64,000 bases of DNA from Elusimicrobiota bacterium (GTDB taxonomy: Bacteria > Elusimicrobiota > Elusimicrobia > Elusimicrobiales > UBA9959), in NCBI GenBank assembly GCA_009773155.1, contig WOVA01000004.1, positions 38,902-102,901 of the forward strand, written 5' to 3'. Each line of letters starts with the position of its first letter. Position 1 is the stretch's first letter. The notes beneath the pieces were generated by a model, which ran no database searches, was not told the origin of the DNA, and worked only from the letters and a program-made list of their open reading frames with translations. The position numbers were made by a program, and so were the translations under genes. Shown piece by piece: positions 9,047 through 16,163 of the stretch.

Positions 9047-10230
9047 CAGTATATCGAAAGCAGGTAATCTATCTCGCCCTGTATCTTTATCAGCTCCCGC
9101 CGCAGGTCCTCGCCGTCGTAGTCGCGCTCGGCGGAACGCAGCGCCGCGCCCGCCAGAGCCGCGTCCAGCAGCAGCTCGCAGGTGGGATAGGCCGTCACGC
9201 CTGGCCGGAGCCTGGCGTTCTCCAGCAGTTTGCGGTACATCGCCCCGTGGCGCGTAGCGTCCAGCGCGTCCTCGAGCGGCTGCCGGTGGCAGGGGAAGGC
9301 GCCGAAGGCGTTGGAAAAATACCGCGACTGCCTGGAGTCCAGCAGCCATTTAAGGAGCGCGGCGGGGCCCTCCTGGCCCGCGGCCCCGCTGCACAGCGCC
9401 AGGGAGTTGACGAAGCAGGGCGAGACGGGCTTGCCGAAAGAAGGGTAGGGGACCGGGCGCATCTGCGCACCGCGGCCGACGGCCTTGACCTGTATGGGCA
9501 GGCGGCCGGAAAAGACCAGGTCGCTGAGGCCCGAGGACAGGAAGCCGCTCTCGTGGAAATTCTCCTCGAAGAGCGGCATATACTCCTTCGCCGCGAGCCC
9601 CAGGTAGTCCTCCATGCCGCGCACCGTCTCGGCGCGGGTCACGGCGCAGCGGCTAAAGCCCTCGCTGAAGAGGTCCCCGCCGCGGCTCCAGACGCAGGGC
9701 AGCACGTCGGCCGCGCTGACCGCGCCCGAAGGATTGGAATTCTCCAGCGGGTAATAGTCCTTCTTCCGGCAGGCGGCCTTCAGCCTGCCGCAGACGTCCA
9801 GGAGCCCCTCCCAGGAGGCGAGGTCCGCCTCGGGGTCCTTCGAGACTTTTTTAAGCGAGTCGGCCCTGTAATGCAGACAGATGATCTCCACCCACCAGGG
9901 CATGGCGTACACCGAGCCGCCCTCGGCGGGCAGGCAGCCACGTCGGATGAAATCGGGATAGCGGGCGGCGGGGCCGGTGTCCCCAAGGTCCGAGAGCAGG
10001 CCCAGCTTGGAGAAGAGAGGGATCCAGGACTGAGGCAGCTCCATCAGGTCCGCCGCGGGGGAATTTTTAGGGTCCCGGAGATGGGCGAACAGCGCGTCCC
10101 AGAGCGAGCGCCGGCTGAGCACCTCGAAATCAGACTTGTGCTCCGGGTATTCCGCGTGGAAGCGCGCCAGCAGGTTCTTCACCGCCAGGTGCTTCCGGGA
10201 ATCGTAATCGGACAGGATCCAGATCTTCAT
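9046..10230 (-). CDS. Solute-binding-protein-like protein without a signal peptide
   Basis: 394 residues starting MKIWILSDYDSRKHLAVKNL. The pattern of a family 1 extracellular solute-binding protein is visible: an early LLARFHAEYPEHKSDFEV strand/helix, GGSVYAMPWWVEIICLHYRAD in the hinge region, and a C-terminal helical lobe (RRELIKIQGEIDYLLSIY). An in-frame TAA a few codons before the ATG means no signal peptide can be added upstream, so the protein is predicted to stay in the cytosol. Its stop codon overlaps the start of the diguanylate cyclase gene. I infer a ligand-sensing partner for the cyclase. A degenerate transporter component that lost its leader is the alternative. Confidence 0.6.
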   Translation of the reverse strand: MKIWILSDYDSRKHLAVKNLLARFHAEYPEHKSDFEVLSRRSLWDALFAHLRDPKNSPAADLMELPQSWIPLFSKLGLLSDLGDTGPAARYPDFIRRGCLPAEGGSVYAMPWWVEIICLHYRADSLKKVSKDPEADLASWEGLLDVCGRLKAACRKKDYYPLENSNPSGAVSAADVLPCVWSRGGDLFSEGFSRCAVTRAETVRGMEDYLGLAAKEYMPLFEENFHESGFLSSGLSDLVFSGRLPIQVKAVGRGAQMRPVPYPSFGKPVSPCFVNSLALCSGAAGQEGPAALLKWLLDSRQSRYFSNAFGAFPCHRQPLEDALDATRHGAMYRKLLENARLRPGVTAYPTCELLLDAALAGAALRSAERDYDGEDLRRELIKIQGEIDYLLSIY

Positions 10231-10279
10231 CTTTTTTCGCGAAACAATTTATAACAGGCTATTGTTAAGTTAATGTTAC

Positions 10280-10372
10280 GGGACGCTGATTACTAAATGA
10301 CTAATTAGAGTCCTTCTGTCCAAGTTATGAGGCCCGCCGCTGATAATTAGTCATTTAGTAATCAGCGTCCCC
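10280..10372. repeat. Intergenic inverted repeat with GGGAC/GTCCCC ends (REP-like), overlapping the tsaD end
   Basis: The left arm is GGGACGCTGATTACTAAATG and the right arm CATTTAGTAATCAGCGTCCC, a near-perfect 20-base inverted pair with a ~50-base centre. The right arm covers the last codons and the TGA stop of tsaD. It belongs to the same class as the elements at 4129, 24223 and 60847. Confidence 0.85.
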
Positions 10373-11444
10373 AACTTTCAATTTTCAGGTCCGGGTCCAC
10401 TTCGACCCGGTGCTTAAGGCGCCGGCCGCTTTCAAGCCGGCGCTGAGCGGCCAGGGCTATCATCGCGGCATTGTCGGCGCAGTACTTCTTCTCGGAGAAA
10501 ACAGCGGAGGCCCCTTCGGACGCGCAGGAGGCCGCCATCCTCTCCCTCAGCAGCGAGTTGGCCGAAACGCCGCCGCCCGCGGCCGCGTACTTCAAACCGG
10601 ACTTGCGGCAGGCCAGGGCCGCCTTGGCGGCGAGCGTGTCGGCGACCGCCTCCTGGAAGGCCGCGCAGACCGCGGCTTTGGCCGCGGGCCCGGGGCGGGG
10701 ATTGTCCTGCAGGTAATAGGCGACGGCCGTCTTGAGGCCGCTGAAAGAGAAATCGAGTCCGCCGTCCAGGAAAGGCCGCGGGAAGACGGGCTTCTTCCTG
10801 CCGGCTTTGAGGGCCAGCCGCTCCACTTCGGGGCCGCCGGGATATCCCAGGCCCAGCAGCCGGGCGACCTTGTCGAAGGCCTCGCCGGCCGCGTCGTCGC
10901 GGGTGCGGCCCAGCAGTTCATACTCGCCGTAGCCGCCGGCCCGCCAGAGCTCGGTGTGGCCGCCGGAAACTATCAGCGCGGCCAGCGGGAATTTAAGCCT
11001 GGCGTCCGCGCGCCCCTTGCGGAACTCGCAGGCCAGCAGGTGCCCCTCCAGGTGGTTGACGCCTATCAGCGGAGCGCCGAAGACGCGGGCGGCGGTCTGC
11101 GCGGCCACGCGGCCGACCAGTATCGCGCCCGGAAGCCCCGGCCCGCGCGAGAACGCGACGGCGTCGAAGATCTTTTTGTTTTTTTTGGGGACACCATGCG
11201 GCTTGGTGTCCCCCGTGGGCGGCCTTTTGCCCACCGGCAGCTTTATGCCCGCGCCTTCCAGCGCCGCGCGCACGACGTGATTTATTTTTTCAAGATGCGC
11301 GCGGCTGGCCAGCTCCGGCACTACGCCGCTGTAGCGCCGGTGAAGCGCTATCTGCGAAAATATGGCCTCGGAGATTATCCTGCCGTCCCGCAGCACGCAG
11401 GCCGCGGTCTCGTCGCAGGTGGTCTCTATGGCGAGCGTCTGCAC
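10362..11444 (-). CDS. tsaD: tRNA N6-threonylcarbamoyladenosine biosynthesis protein TsaD
   Basis: 360 residues. TsaD acts with TsaB/TsaE to attach threonylcarbamoyl to A37 of ANN-decoding tRNAs. Visible family motifs are IETTCDET, SGVVPELASRAHLEKI, the metal-binding NHLEGHLLA, LIVSGGHTELW, DDAAGEAFDKVARLLGLGYPGGP and LDFSFSGLKTAV. Between the helix ending ALEGAG and the strand FDAVAFSRGPGL, where family members have a short link, this protein has about 17 extra residues (KLPVGKRPPTGDTKPHGVP...). The GDTKPHGVP part is encoded by a 27-base palindrome. The final SWGR and the stop codon lie in the REP-like element at 10280-10372. ctpA ends 4 bases upstream, so the two are probably co-transcribed. 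Confidence 0.95.
   Translation of the reverse strand: MQTLAIETTCDETAACVLRDGRIISEAIFSQIALHRRYSGVVPELASRAHLEKINHVVRAALEGAGIKLPVGKRPPTGDTKPHGVPKKNKKIFDAVAFSRGPGLPGAILVGRVAAQTAARVFGAPLIGVNHLEGHLLACEFRKGRADARLKFPLAALIVSGGHTELWRAGGYGEYELLGRTRDDAAGEAFDKVARLLGLGYPGGPEVERLALKAGRKKPVFPRPFLDGGLDFSFSGLKTAVAYYLQDNPRPGPAAKAAVCAAFQEAVADTLAAKAALACRKSGLKYAAAGGGVSANSLLRERMAASCASEGASAVFSEKKYCADNAAMIALAAQRRLESGRRLKHRVEVDPDLKIESWGR
11187..11213. repeat. 27-base in-frame palindrome, family A (inside tsaD)
   Basis: Begins GGGGACACCATGCGGC and ends GGTGTCCCC; the arms GGGGACACC/GGTGTCCCC are perfectly complementary. Twenty-seven bases is nine codons, read as GDTKPHGVP on the minus strand. Near-identical copies lie at 15508, 26962 and 59923, each inside a gene. 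Confidence 0.9.
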
Positions 11445-11448
11445 TTCT

Positions 11449-12729
11449 TTACTTGGCCGCCCGCAGGTTGCCCAGGACTTCCCTGGCTTTAAGCAGCTCG
11501 AGCCCCCGCTCGAGCATCTCGTCGCGGGCCTTGGACTTCTCCTTGCCGCTCTTCTCCCCTTCCTTGCCCGGGTAGAAAAGTTCCTCGGCCTGCTTTATCA
11601 GCTTGATCTCGGTCTCGCGGTCCACCTTGATCTCGATATCCGGCACGATGCCGCCGTTCTCGCCCTTGGCATCGCGTTGTATGGCCTTGCCGCTGGGGGT
11701 GTAATACTTGGCTATGGTCAGGCGCAGGGCGGATTTGTCGGAGAGCGGGATCATGGACTGGACGCTGGCCTTGCCGAAAGTGCGCTCGCCTATGATCACG
11801 GCGCGCTTGTTGTCCTGCAGCGCGCCGGCCAGGATCTCGCTGGCCGAGGCCGAGTAGCGGTTCACCAGGACCACCACGGGCAGAGCGGGGTAGGCGGCTT
11901 TGGAGCCGGCACGGAATTCCTGGTAGTTCTCCGGCTTGCGGCCCTTGGTGTAGACTATCATCTTGTTGTCGCCCAGGAAAAGCTTGGCTATGTCTACGGA
12001 GGCCGACAGCAGCCCGCCCGGGTCGTAGCGGAGGTCTATGACGAGAGCCTCCATGCTCTGGGCCTTAAGAGACTCCATGGCCTTGTTCACGTTCTCCACA
12101 ACGTGCCCGGTGAAGTCTATGATCTTCAGGTAGCCGACCTTGCCCTCCAGCATCCTGTGGCGCACGGCCTCGGTCTTGATGAGCTCCCTGACCAGCGCCA
12201 CGTCGCGCTGTATCCAGTCGGCGTCCTTCTCGTCGGCCTCGCGGGCCGTGGTGATGTTGACCTTGGTGCCGGGCGCGCCCCTGAGGCGTTTGATGGCCTC
12301 GTCGATTATCATATCCTTGGTGTCCTCTCCCTCTATCTTGATTATCTTGTCGCCGGGATAGAGCCCGGCCCGGTACGCGGGGGTATTGGGCAGCGGCGTG
12401 ACCACGGTCAGCCAGCCCTCCCGCACGTCGACCCGGATGCCGATGCCGCCGAACTCCCCCTCCGTGTCGCTCTTGACGCGCTTGTAGAGGTCCGGCTCCA
12501 TGAACTGGGAAAAATCGTCGAGCTGCCGCACCATGCCGTGAGCCGCGCCGTATATCAGCTTCTGCGACTCCGTCTCCTCGACATAGTTCTCCTTGATGAG
12601 CTCCAGCACGTCCACTATGGTCTTGAGCTGCTGGTAGGTCCGGTCCACCGCGGAGTTGGCGTACGGGAAGACTATGCCCATCAGGGCCGCCGTCCCGGCT
12701 ATCAGAATGACTTTTCTGGGGATCCTCAT
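11449..12729 (-). CDS. ctpA: C-terminal processing peptidase (S41 family, CtpA/Prc)
   Basis: 426 residues. An N-terminal hydrophobic segment (KVILIAGTAALMGIVFPYA) exports or anchors it in the periplasm. A PDZ domain follows (GGIGIRVDVREGWLTVV ... AYRAGLYPGDKIIKIEGEDT), then the S41 protease core with serine in RYSASASEILAGAL and lysine in GERTFGKASVQ, a Ser-Lys pair. YYTPSGKAIQ and GGIVPDIEI are family-typical. It trims C-terminal tails of envelope proteins. The start is supported by AAGGAGAAATATATG. A TATAAT hexamer at 12801-12806 in the gap after the EnvC-like gene may give an extra promoter. The order ftsX-envC-ctpA seen here is common in bacteria. Confidence 0.93.
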   Translation of the reverse strand: MRIPRKVILIAGTAALMGIVFPYANSAVDRTYQQLKTIVDVLELIKENYVEETESQKLIYGAAHGMVRQLDDFSQFMEPDLYKRVKSDTEGEFGGIGIRVDVREGWLTVVTPLPNTPAYRAGLYPGDKIIKIEGEDTKDMIIDEAIKRLRGAPGTKVNITTAREADEKDADWIQRDVALVRELIKTEAVRHRMLEGKVGYLKIIDFTGHVVENVNKAMESLKAQSMEALVIDLRYDPGGLLSASVDIAKLFLGDNKMIVYTKGRKPENYQEFRAGSKAAYPALPVVVLVNRYSASASEILAGALQDNKRAVIIGERTFGKASVQSMIPLSDKSALRLTIAKYYTPSGKAIQRDAKGENGGIVPDIEIKVDRETEIKLIKQAEELFYPGKEGEKSGKEKSKARDEMLERGLELLKAREVLGNLRAAK

Positions 12730-12820
12730 ATATTTCTCCTTGAAAAATAAAGAAAAAGCGACACGTTAGTGGTACGCGCCCGCCCCGTGGCGCACCTCTA
12801 ATTATACCTTTTCCCGCCGC

Positions 12821-13978
12821 TCAGGGCGCCGGGGTCAGCCAGGGCAGCGGGTTGATGGCGTCGGCGCCCGAGCGTATCTCGAAATACACCGTGCTGCCCT
12901 CGGCCGTTTCGCCGCCTGAAATGGCCTGGGTATCCGCGCCGGCGAAGCCGATACGCGACGCGACGCCCACACTGTCGCCCTTGGACGCCGTCACCGAACT
13001 GAGCAGGCCGTAAACCGTGAAGAACCCCTTCTCATGGTCCACTATCACCACGTTGCCGTAAGTCCTGAAAGGACCGGAATAGATCACCTTGCCGGGCAGC
13101 ACCGGCGTGACGGGCGCCCGGTCGGCGGTGCGGATACGTATGCCCTCGCGGACTATCCAGGTCTTAAGCTCGGGCACATGCTCCCGGCCGTATTTGCTTA
13201 TCAGGCGGCCGGCCGCCGGCCAGGGCAGAGAATTGCGCTCTATCGGGAGATCGCCGGCCTTGCGCGTCTTGTAGGGCGCCTGCTTCTCGAGTTTCTTTAC
13301 CAGGGTGCTGAGCCCGGCGGCGGCGTTCTTGAGGTCTTCTAGTTCCCGCCGCAGGGCCTTCTCCCTGCTCTTCGACAGCGAGAGCTCCTGCTGTTTGGTG
13401 CGGACATTGCGCTGGCTTACGGTTATCTCTCTCGCCAGCCTCTCCCGGTTGACGGAAAGTTCCCGCTGCCGCTTCGCCAGGGTCTGTATATCGTCCGAGA
13501 TCCGCTTCTTCTCTCCCTTGAGCGTGGCGGCCAGCGCGTACTTGTTCATTATGGCCGTCCGGATAAAAACGTCCCGCATCAGGTCGGCGCGGCCGTAATA
13601 CGGCGAATAGAAAAGCCGGTCCGTGGCGTACATGGCGACCTCGGACGAGGCGGCGCCGGCCAGCTCGTCCTGCGCCCTCTCGAGCGAGGCGAGCTTCTCC
13701 CTGGTCTCCGAACCTTTCCTGCGCGAGTCGCCGAGCTGGCCCTCCAGCTCACGCTGACGGCCCTTGGTCAGCCGGTCCTGCCGCCTGAGCTTATCGATCT
13801 CGGACGAGATCTGCTTCTGCTCGGCCTGGTAGCGCTCCAGTTCCGCCTGCTTCTCCGAAAGCTGCTTATTTATCGCCTCGAGCTTATCCTTGCGGTCGAG
13901 CAGTTGCGCCGCCGTCTGCGGGAAAGCGGGCGGCGCGAGAAGAAGCAGACCGAGAAAGACTATCGCGAATTTTTCCAT
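12821..13978 (-). CDS. EnvC-like murein hydrolase activator (degenerate LytM/M23 domain)
   Basis: 385 residues: signal peptide (AIVFLGLLLLAPPAFPQ), a long coiled coil at ~25-235, then a C-terminal M23/LytM fold with PVLPGKVIYSGPFRTYGNVVIVDHEKGFFTVYGLL. The zinc-binding positions of active M23 peptidases appear replaced: REGIRIRTADRAPV stands where an HxGxDI-type motif is expected, YGLLS where Y.HLS is usual, and VYFEIR where LHFEIR is usual. This matches EnvC, which has no peptidase activity and instead activates amidases under FtsEX control. It overlaps the FtsX-like gene by 19 bases, supporting a shared job in septal cell-wall splitting. Loss of activity is inferred from the missing ligands. 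Confidence 0.82.
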   Translation of the reverse strand: MEKFAIVFLGLLLLAPPAFPQTAAQLLDRKDKLEAINKQLSEKQAELERYQAEQKQISSEIDKLRRQDRLTKGRQRELEGQLGDSRRKGSETREKLASLERAQDELAGAASSEVAMYATDRLFYSPYYGRADLMRDVFIRTAIMNKYALAATLKGEKKRISDDIQTLAKRQRELSVNRERLAREITVSQRNVRTKQQELSLSKSREKALRRELEDLKNAAAGLSTLVKKLEKQAPYKTRKAGDLPIERNSLPWPAAGRLISKYGREHVPELKTWIVREGIRIRTADRAPVTPVLPGKVIYSGPFRTYGNVVIVDHEKGFFTVYGLLSSVTASKGDSVGVASRIGFAGADTQAISGGETAEGSTVYFEIRSGADAINPLPWLTPAP

Positions 13979-14805
13979 TGCACCATGGTCCAGGCGAGGA
14001 AACCGGCGGCCAGTACCCCGGCCAGATGCCAGAGCGGGTTGGGCCAGGCCCAGACGGGGCTGAGGTAGCGCACGGGGTAGACTATCAGGTAGCAGGCCAG
14101 CACGGCCGCGGCCGCGCCGCCGGCGCCGGACAGGAACCAGCGCTTGTCCTTCCTGATGCCCTCCATGAGGCCGGCCGGATCAGGGCGGCTTTGCCCGCAG
14201 TCGGTGCCGGGTGCTCTGCGCCCGGCCGGGGAAAAGCGGTGCAGCAGCACGGTGAGCGAGAACAGCACCGCGCCGAGCAGCGCCAGGCCGAAGGCCAGCG
14301 CTATAAAATTGTCGTAGAAGGAGAAATGCAGGAGGGCGTAGGCCTCCAGCTGCTTATAGCGCACCTCGGCGACGCCGTCCATGCCCCAGAGCAGCTCTGT
14401 CCAGGAATTGAGCGAGCTCAGGATTGACTGGTCCACCGCTATCTCGTAGGAATCCGGCAGCGGGTTGGGGCCCAGCGAGAGGGCGCCTTTTATAAGCTCG
14501 GGGTCCTCTTCGCGCATGCGCGCCAGGCGCTCGCCCTTGGAGATGAAGACCGCGCTCCTGACGCCCTGCAGGGCGCGTATCGACTCCCAGAGGACGTCGC
14601 GTTCCTTGCGGCCGCCGTCCTTGAGCAGGACGACGACGCGGAAATCGTCCTCCAGCATGGCAAGGATCTCCCTCGCCTGCGTATGCATGAAGAGCAGGGC
14701 CTCGAAGAGGACGGCCGCGGTAAAAGCGAGCAAAAAGACCACCCTGTAGCCTTTGCGGCGGGAGGTCTCCGTGGATTGAACATGGTTGTTGGCGTGTTCC
14801 TGCAT
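13960..14805 (-). CDS. ftsX: FtsX-like cell-division membrane protein with repeat insertion
   Basis: The ATG at 14805 (MQEHANNHVQSTE) is preferred. The track's start is a GTG at 14823 that abuts the upstream terminator, and neither has a clear ribosome site. About 281 residues. TM1 is YRVVFLLAFTAAVLFEALLF, followed by a periplasmic domain (FRVVVLLKDGGRKERDVLWE ... GMDGVAEVRY) typical of FtsX, TM2 at FIALAFGLALLGAVLFSLTV, and two more C-terminal TM helices. The cytoplasmic loop between TM2 and TM3, which normally contacts FtsE, instead holds RRAPGTDCGQSRPDPAG from a family B repeat and lacks a recognisable EI..(K/R)L.GA stretch. No ftsE is adjacent. The EnvC-like gene follows. Confidence 0.78.
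   Translation of the reverse strand: MQEHANNHVQSTETSRRKGYRVVFLLAFTAAVLFEALLFMHTQAREILAMLEDDFRVVVLLKDGGRKERDVLWESIRALQGVRSAVFISKGERLARMREEDPELIKGALSLGPNPLPDSYEIAVDQSILSSLNSWTELLWGMDGVAEVRYKQLEAYALLHFSFYDNFIALAFGLALLGAVLFSLTVLLHRFSPAGRRAPGTDCGQSRPDPAGLMEGIRKDKRWFLSGAGGAAAAVLACYLIVYPVRYLSPVWAWPNPLWHLAGVLAAGFLAWTMVQWKNSR
14173..14227. repeat. 55-base coding repeat, family B copy 2 (inside ftsX)
   Basis: Same length and nearly the same sequence as 7183-7237, starting GGCCGGATCAGGGCGGCTTT and ending CTGCGCCCGGCC. It encodes most of the loop between TM2 and TM3 of the FtsX-like protein. Confidence 0.85.
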
Positions 14806-14825
14806 CTTATTATTATATAACACAA

Positions 14826-14850
14826 GGCCCCGCCGTTAAAGGGCGGGGCC
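14826..14850 (-). terminator. Hairpin after the secreted-protein gene
   Basis: GGCCCCGCC and GGCGGGGCC form a 9-base GC stem with a GTTAAAG loop, 16 bases after the stop at 14866. The run of T after it is weak (TTGTGTTATATAAT), so it is either an imperfect intrinsic terminator or an attenuator ahead of ftsX. Confidence 0.6.
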
Positions 14851-14865
14851 TGTTTTCAGCGGTGG

Positions 14866-15873
14866 TCAGCTCTTTACGGAGACAGTGGTGACGAAAGGGG
14901 ACCCTATGAGTTCATTGACGCGGTCCGAGTGGACCTCGCCCGATACCGAATAAGGGGTGAAGGTGTCGAGGCCGGGCCTGCCGCCGGCGGCGGGGACCGA
15001 AGCGGCGAGGGCGAAGCCCGCCCGCGCGGACATGGACGCCACGAAAGACTCTATAAATTCCCCGGGATTGACGCCGGCCGGTACGCGCAGCGTAAAAACC
15101 ACGGTGCTCTTGAGCGGCAGTTCCGGGCGGCCGCGCTCCAGGCCGACCCGCGCTACGGCGGGATGGCAGTATATCGAGGGCAGGGAGGCGGAGGGCACCA
15201 GCCCGTAGACCTTGATCTGCGCTGTGGTGGAGGGATTATAGCGGAGCGCCCGCTCCCCGGTGTATATAAACCCGGAAGCGGAAGACAGTTCGCTCACCAG
15301 CGGGCCGAAATCGTCGGGGACCGGCACGAAGCTTATGAAGACCAGGTCCCTGTGGGACGAGGCCGGAACAGGACCCGGGGAGGGCACGGGAGACGAGATG
15401 GGGCCGCGGCGCAGGGCCGAGCGGACGCGGTAGATCATATGCGGCCAGCCGACGGGCACATCGGGCGGAAGCGTCAGGCCGGTCTCCGGAGCCGGAGGCT
15501 TGGCCAGGGGGACACCATGCGGCTTGGTGTCCCCCACTGATGCGGGACCCACCGCGTTGACCAGGGGAACGACCTGCTGGAACAGGGCGGCATTGCCCGC
15601 AGTCGGTGCCGGGAGCTCTGCGACCGGCCGCATGGCGTCCCCCGCCGATGCGGAGCCCACCGCGTCGCGCAGATCGGAGGGGGCGGCGTGCGCGCGGCCG
15701 GGCGGCATAGCGCCCGGCACCTGATGAGCCGGCGGCTCGTTGTTCCGGCCGGGCTTTTTATAGCCGTAGGCCAGCTCGGTGAAGTTCTGGAAGGAAGGGT
15801 CCGTGAATACGGTCGCCCCGCCGGCATAAACCGGCAGCGCCGAAAAGAGCATGATCGCGAGTGTTTTTATCAT
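14866..15873 (-). CDS. Secreted protein of unknown function carrying several coding repeats
   Basis: The start at 15873 (MIKTLAIMLFSALPVYAGG) gives a clear signal peptide; the track's start at 15954 would read through the upstream leader. About 335 residues. The first ~130 mature residues are Pro/Ala-rich and largely made of repeat-derived sequence: HQVPGAMPPGRA (family C), GDAMRPVAELPAPTAGN (family A/B) and GDTKPHGVP (family A). The C-terminal half (VVFTLRVPAGVNPGEFIESF ... GEVHSDRVNELIGSPFV) has a mixed alpha/beta look and is probably the original domain; I do not recognise it. The Shine-Dalgarno GGTGA lies in the 3' arm of the candidate leader stem, so translation may be controlled by that structure. 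Confidence 0.65.
   Translation of the reverse strand: MIKTLAIMLFSALPVYAGGATVFTDPSFQNFTELAYGYKKPGRNNEPPAHQVPGAMPPGRAHAAPSDLRDAVGSASAGDAMRPVAELPAPTAGNAALFQQVVPLVNAVGPASVGDTKPHGVPLAKPPAPETGLTLPPDVPVGWPHMIYRVRSALRRGPISSPVPSPGPVPASSHRDLVFISFVPVPDDFGPLVSELSSASGFIYTGERALRYNPSTTAQIKVYGLVPSASLPSIYCHPAVARVGLERGRPELPLKSTVVFTLRVPAGVNPGEFIESFVASMSARAGFALAASVPAAGGRPGLDTFTPYSVSGEVHSDRVNELIGSPFVTTVSVKS
15507..15748. repeat. Composite repeat island (families A, B and C) inside a coding region
   Basis: In order on the plus strand: a family A palindrome (~15508-15534), a GATGCGGGACCCACCGCG stretch, a family B-like stretch (15583-15628), a degenerate second copy of the A-flank (GTCCCCCGCCGATGCGGAGC), and a family C stretch at 15706-15746 (GGCCGGGCGGCATAGCGCCC ... 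CTCGTTGTTCC). The C stretch matches one in moaA at 57084-57139. The reading frame stays open through all of it. Confidence 0.8.
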
Positions 15874-15878
15874 CCGTT

Positions 15879-15999
15879 TTTCACCAGGAGAAACAAAAAT
15901 AAGAAAACAGGAATAAACCCTTATCCTGTTTTCCCCTGGTGAACGGCCATTCATAGGCGGCCGCGTGGATACTCCCCCGCCTTTCGGGGGATTACAAAG
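15879..15999 (-). promoter_or_regulatory. Candidate structured 5' leader, copy 1
   Basis: On the minus strand, 5' to 3': TTTGTAAT, a CCCCCGAAAGGCGGGGG hairpin, the linker GGAGTATCCACGCGG, a GGCC...GGCC hairpin, CACCAGGGGAA, an AAAACAGG...CCTGTTTT hairpin, and CTCCTGGTGAAAA, which pairs with CACCAGG. A second copy at 62493-62597 keeps the linkers but changes the hairpin bases. The closing 3' arm contains the likely Shine-Dalgarno of the secreted-protein gene. No known riboswitch class was recognised. Confidence 0.6.
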
Positions 16000-16023
16000 G
16001 AAACTGTTGATAAATGTTAACTT

Positions 16024-16120
16024 AAACCGGGCGGCGGCCCAAGGGCCCGTAAGCCCATGCTGGCCTGAAAAAAGGACCTACGCCTTTCTGGGCCCTTAGG
16101 CCCCCTTCGGCCCCCGGTTT
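16024..16120. repeat. Long imperfect GC-rich inverted repeat upstream of TetR gene
   Basis: Begins AAACCGGGCGGCGGCCCAAG and ends with a partly complementary arm GGGCCCTTAGGCCCCCTTCG...CCCGGTTT. Stems such as AAGGGCCC/GGGCCCTT are visible. Its first 12 bases, AAACCGGGCGGC, also begin the repeat at 36153. It may be a REP-like element; it fills the gap before the TetR promoter. Confidence 0.5.
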
Positions 16121-16148
16121 GACGGCCCGGCGGCGGCGCTGGTATAAT
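16119..16148 (+). promoter_or_regulatory. Sigma-70-type promoter of the first TetR gene
   Basis: TTGACG at 16119-16124, an 18-base spacer, and TATAAT at 16143-16148. The predicted transcript would start only ~10 bases before the ATG at 16164 with no Shine-Dalgarno, so the mRNA is nearly leaderless. Confidence 0.7.
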
Positions 16149-16163
16149 CGTTCCTGACCGCCC

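Noticed and set aside
13960-14823. GTG start of the FtsX-like gene at 14823
   Set aside because: It abuts the upstream hairpin and lacks a ribosome site; the ATG at 14805 is preferred.
15879-15999. Known c-di-GMP or cobalamin riboswitch
   Set aside because: Conserved blocks (GGAGTRTCCACG, CAGGGGAA) do not match the consensus of either class as I know them.
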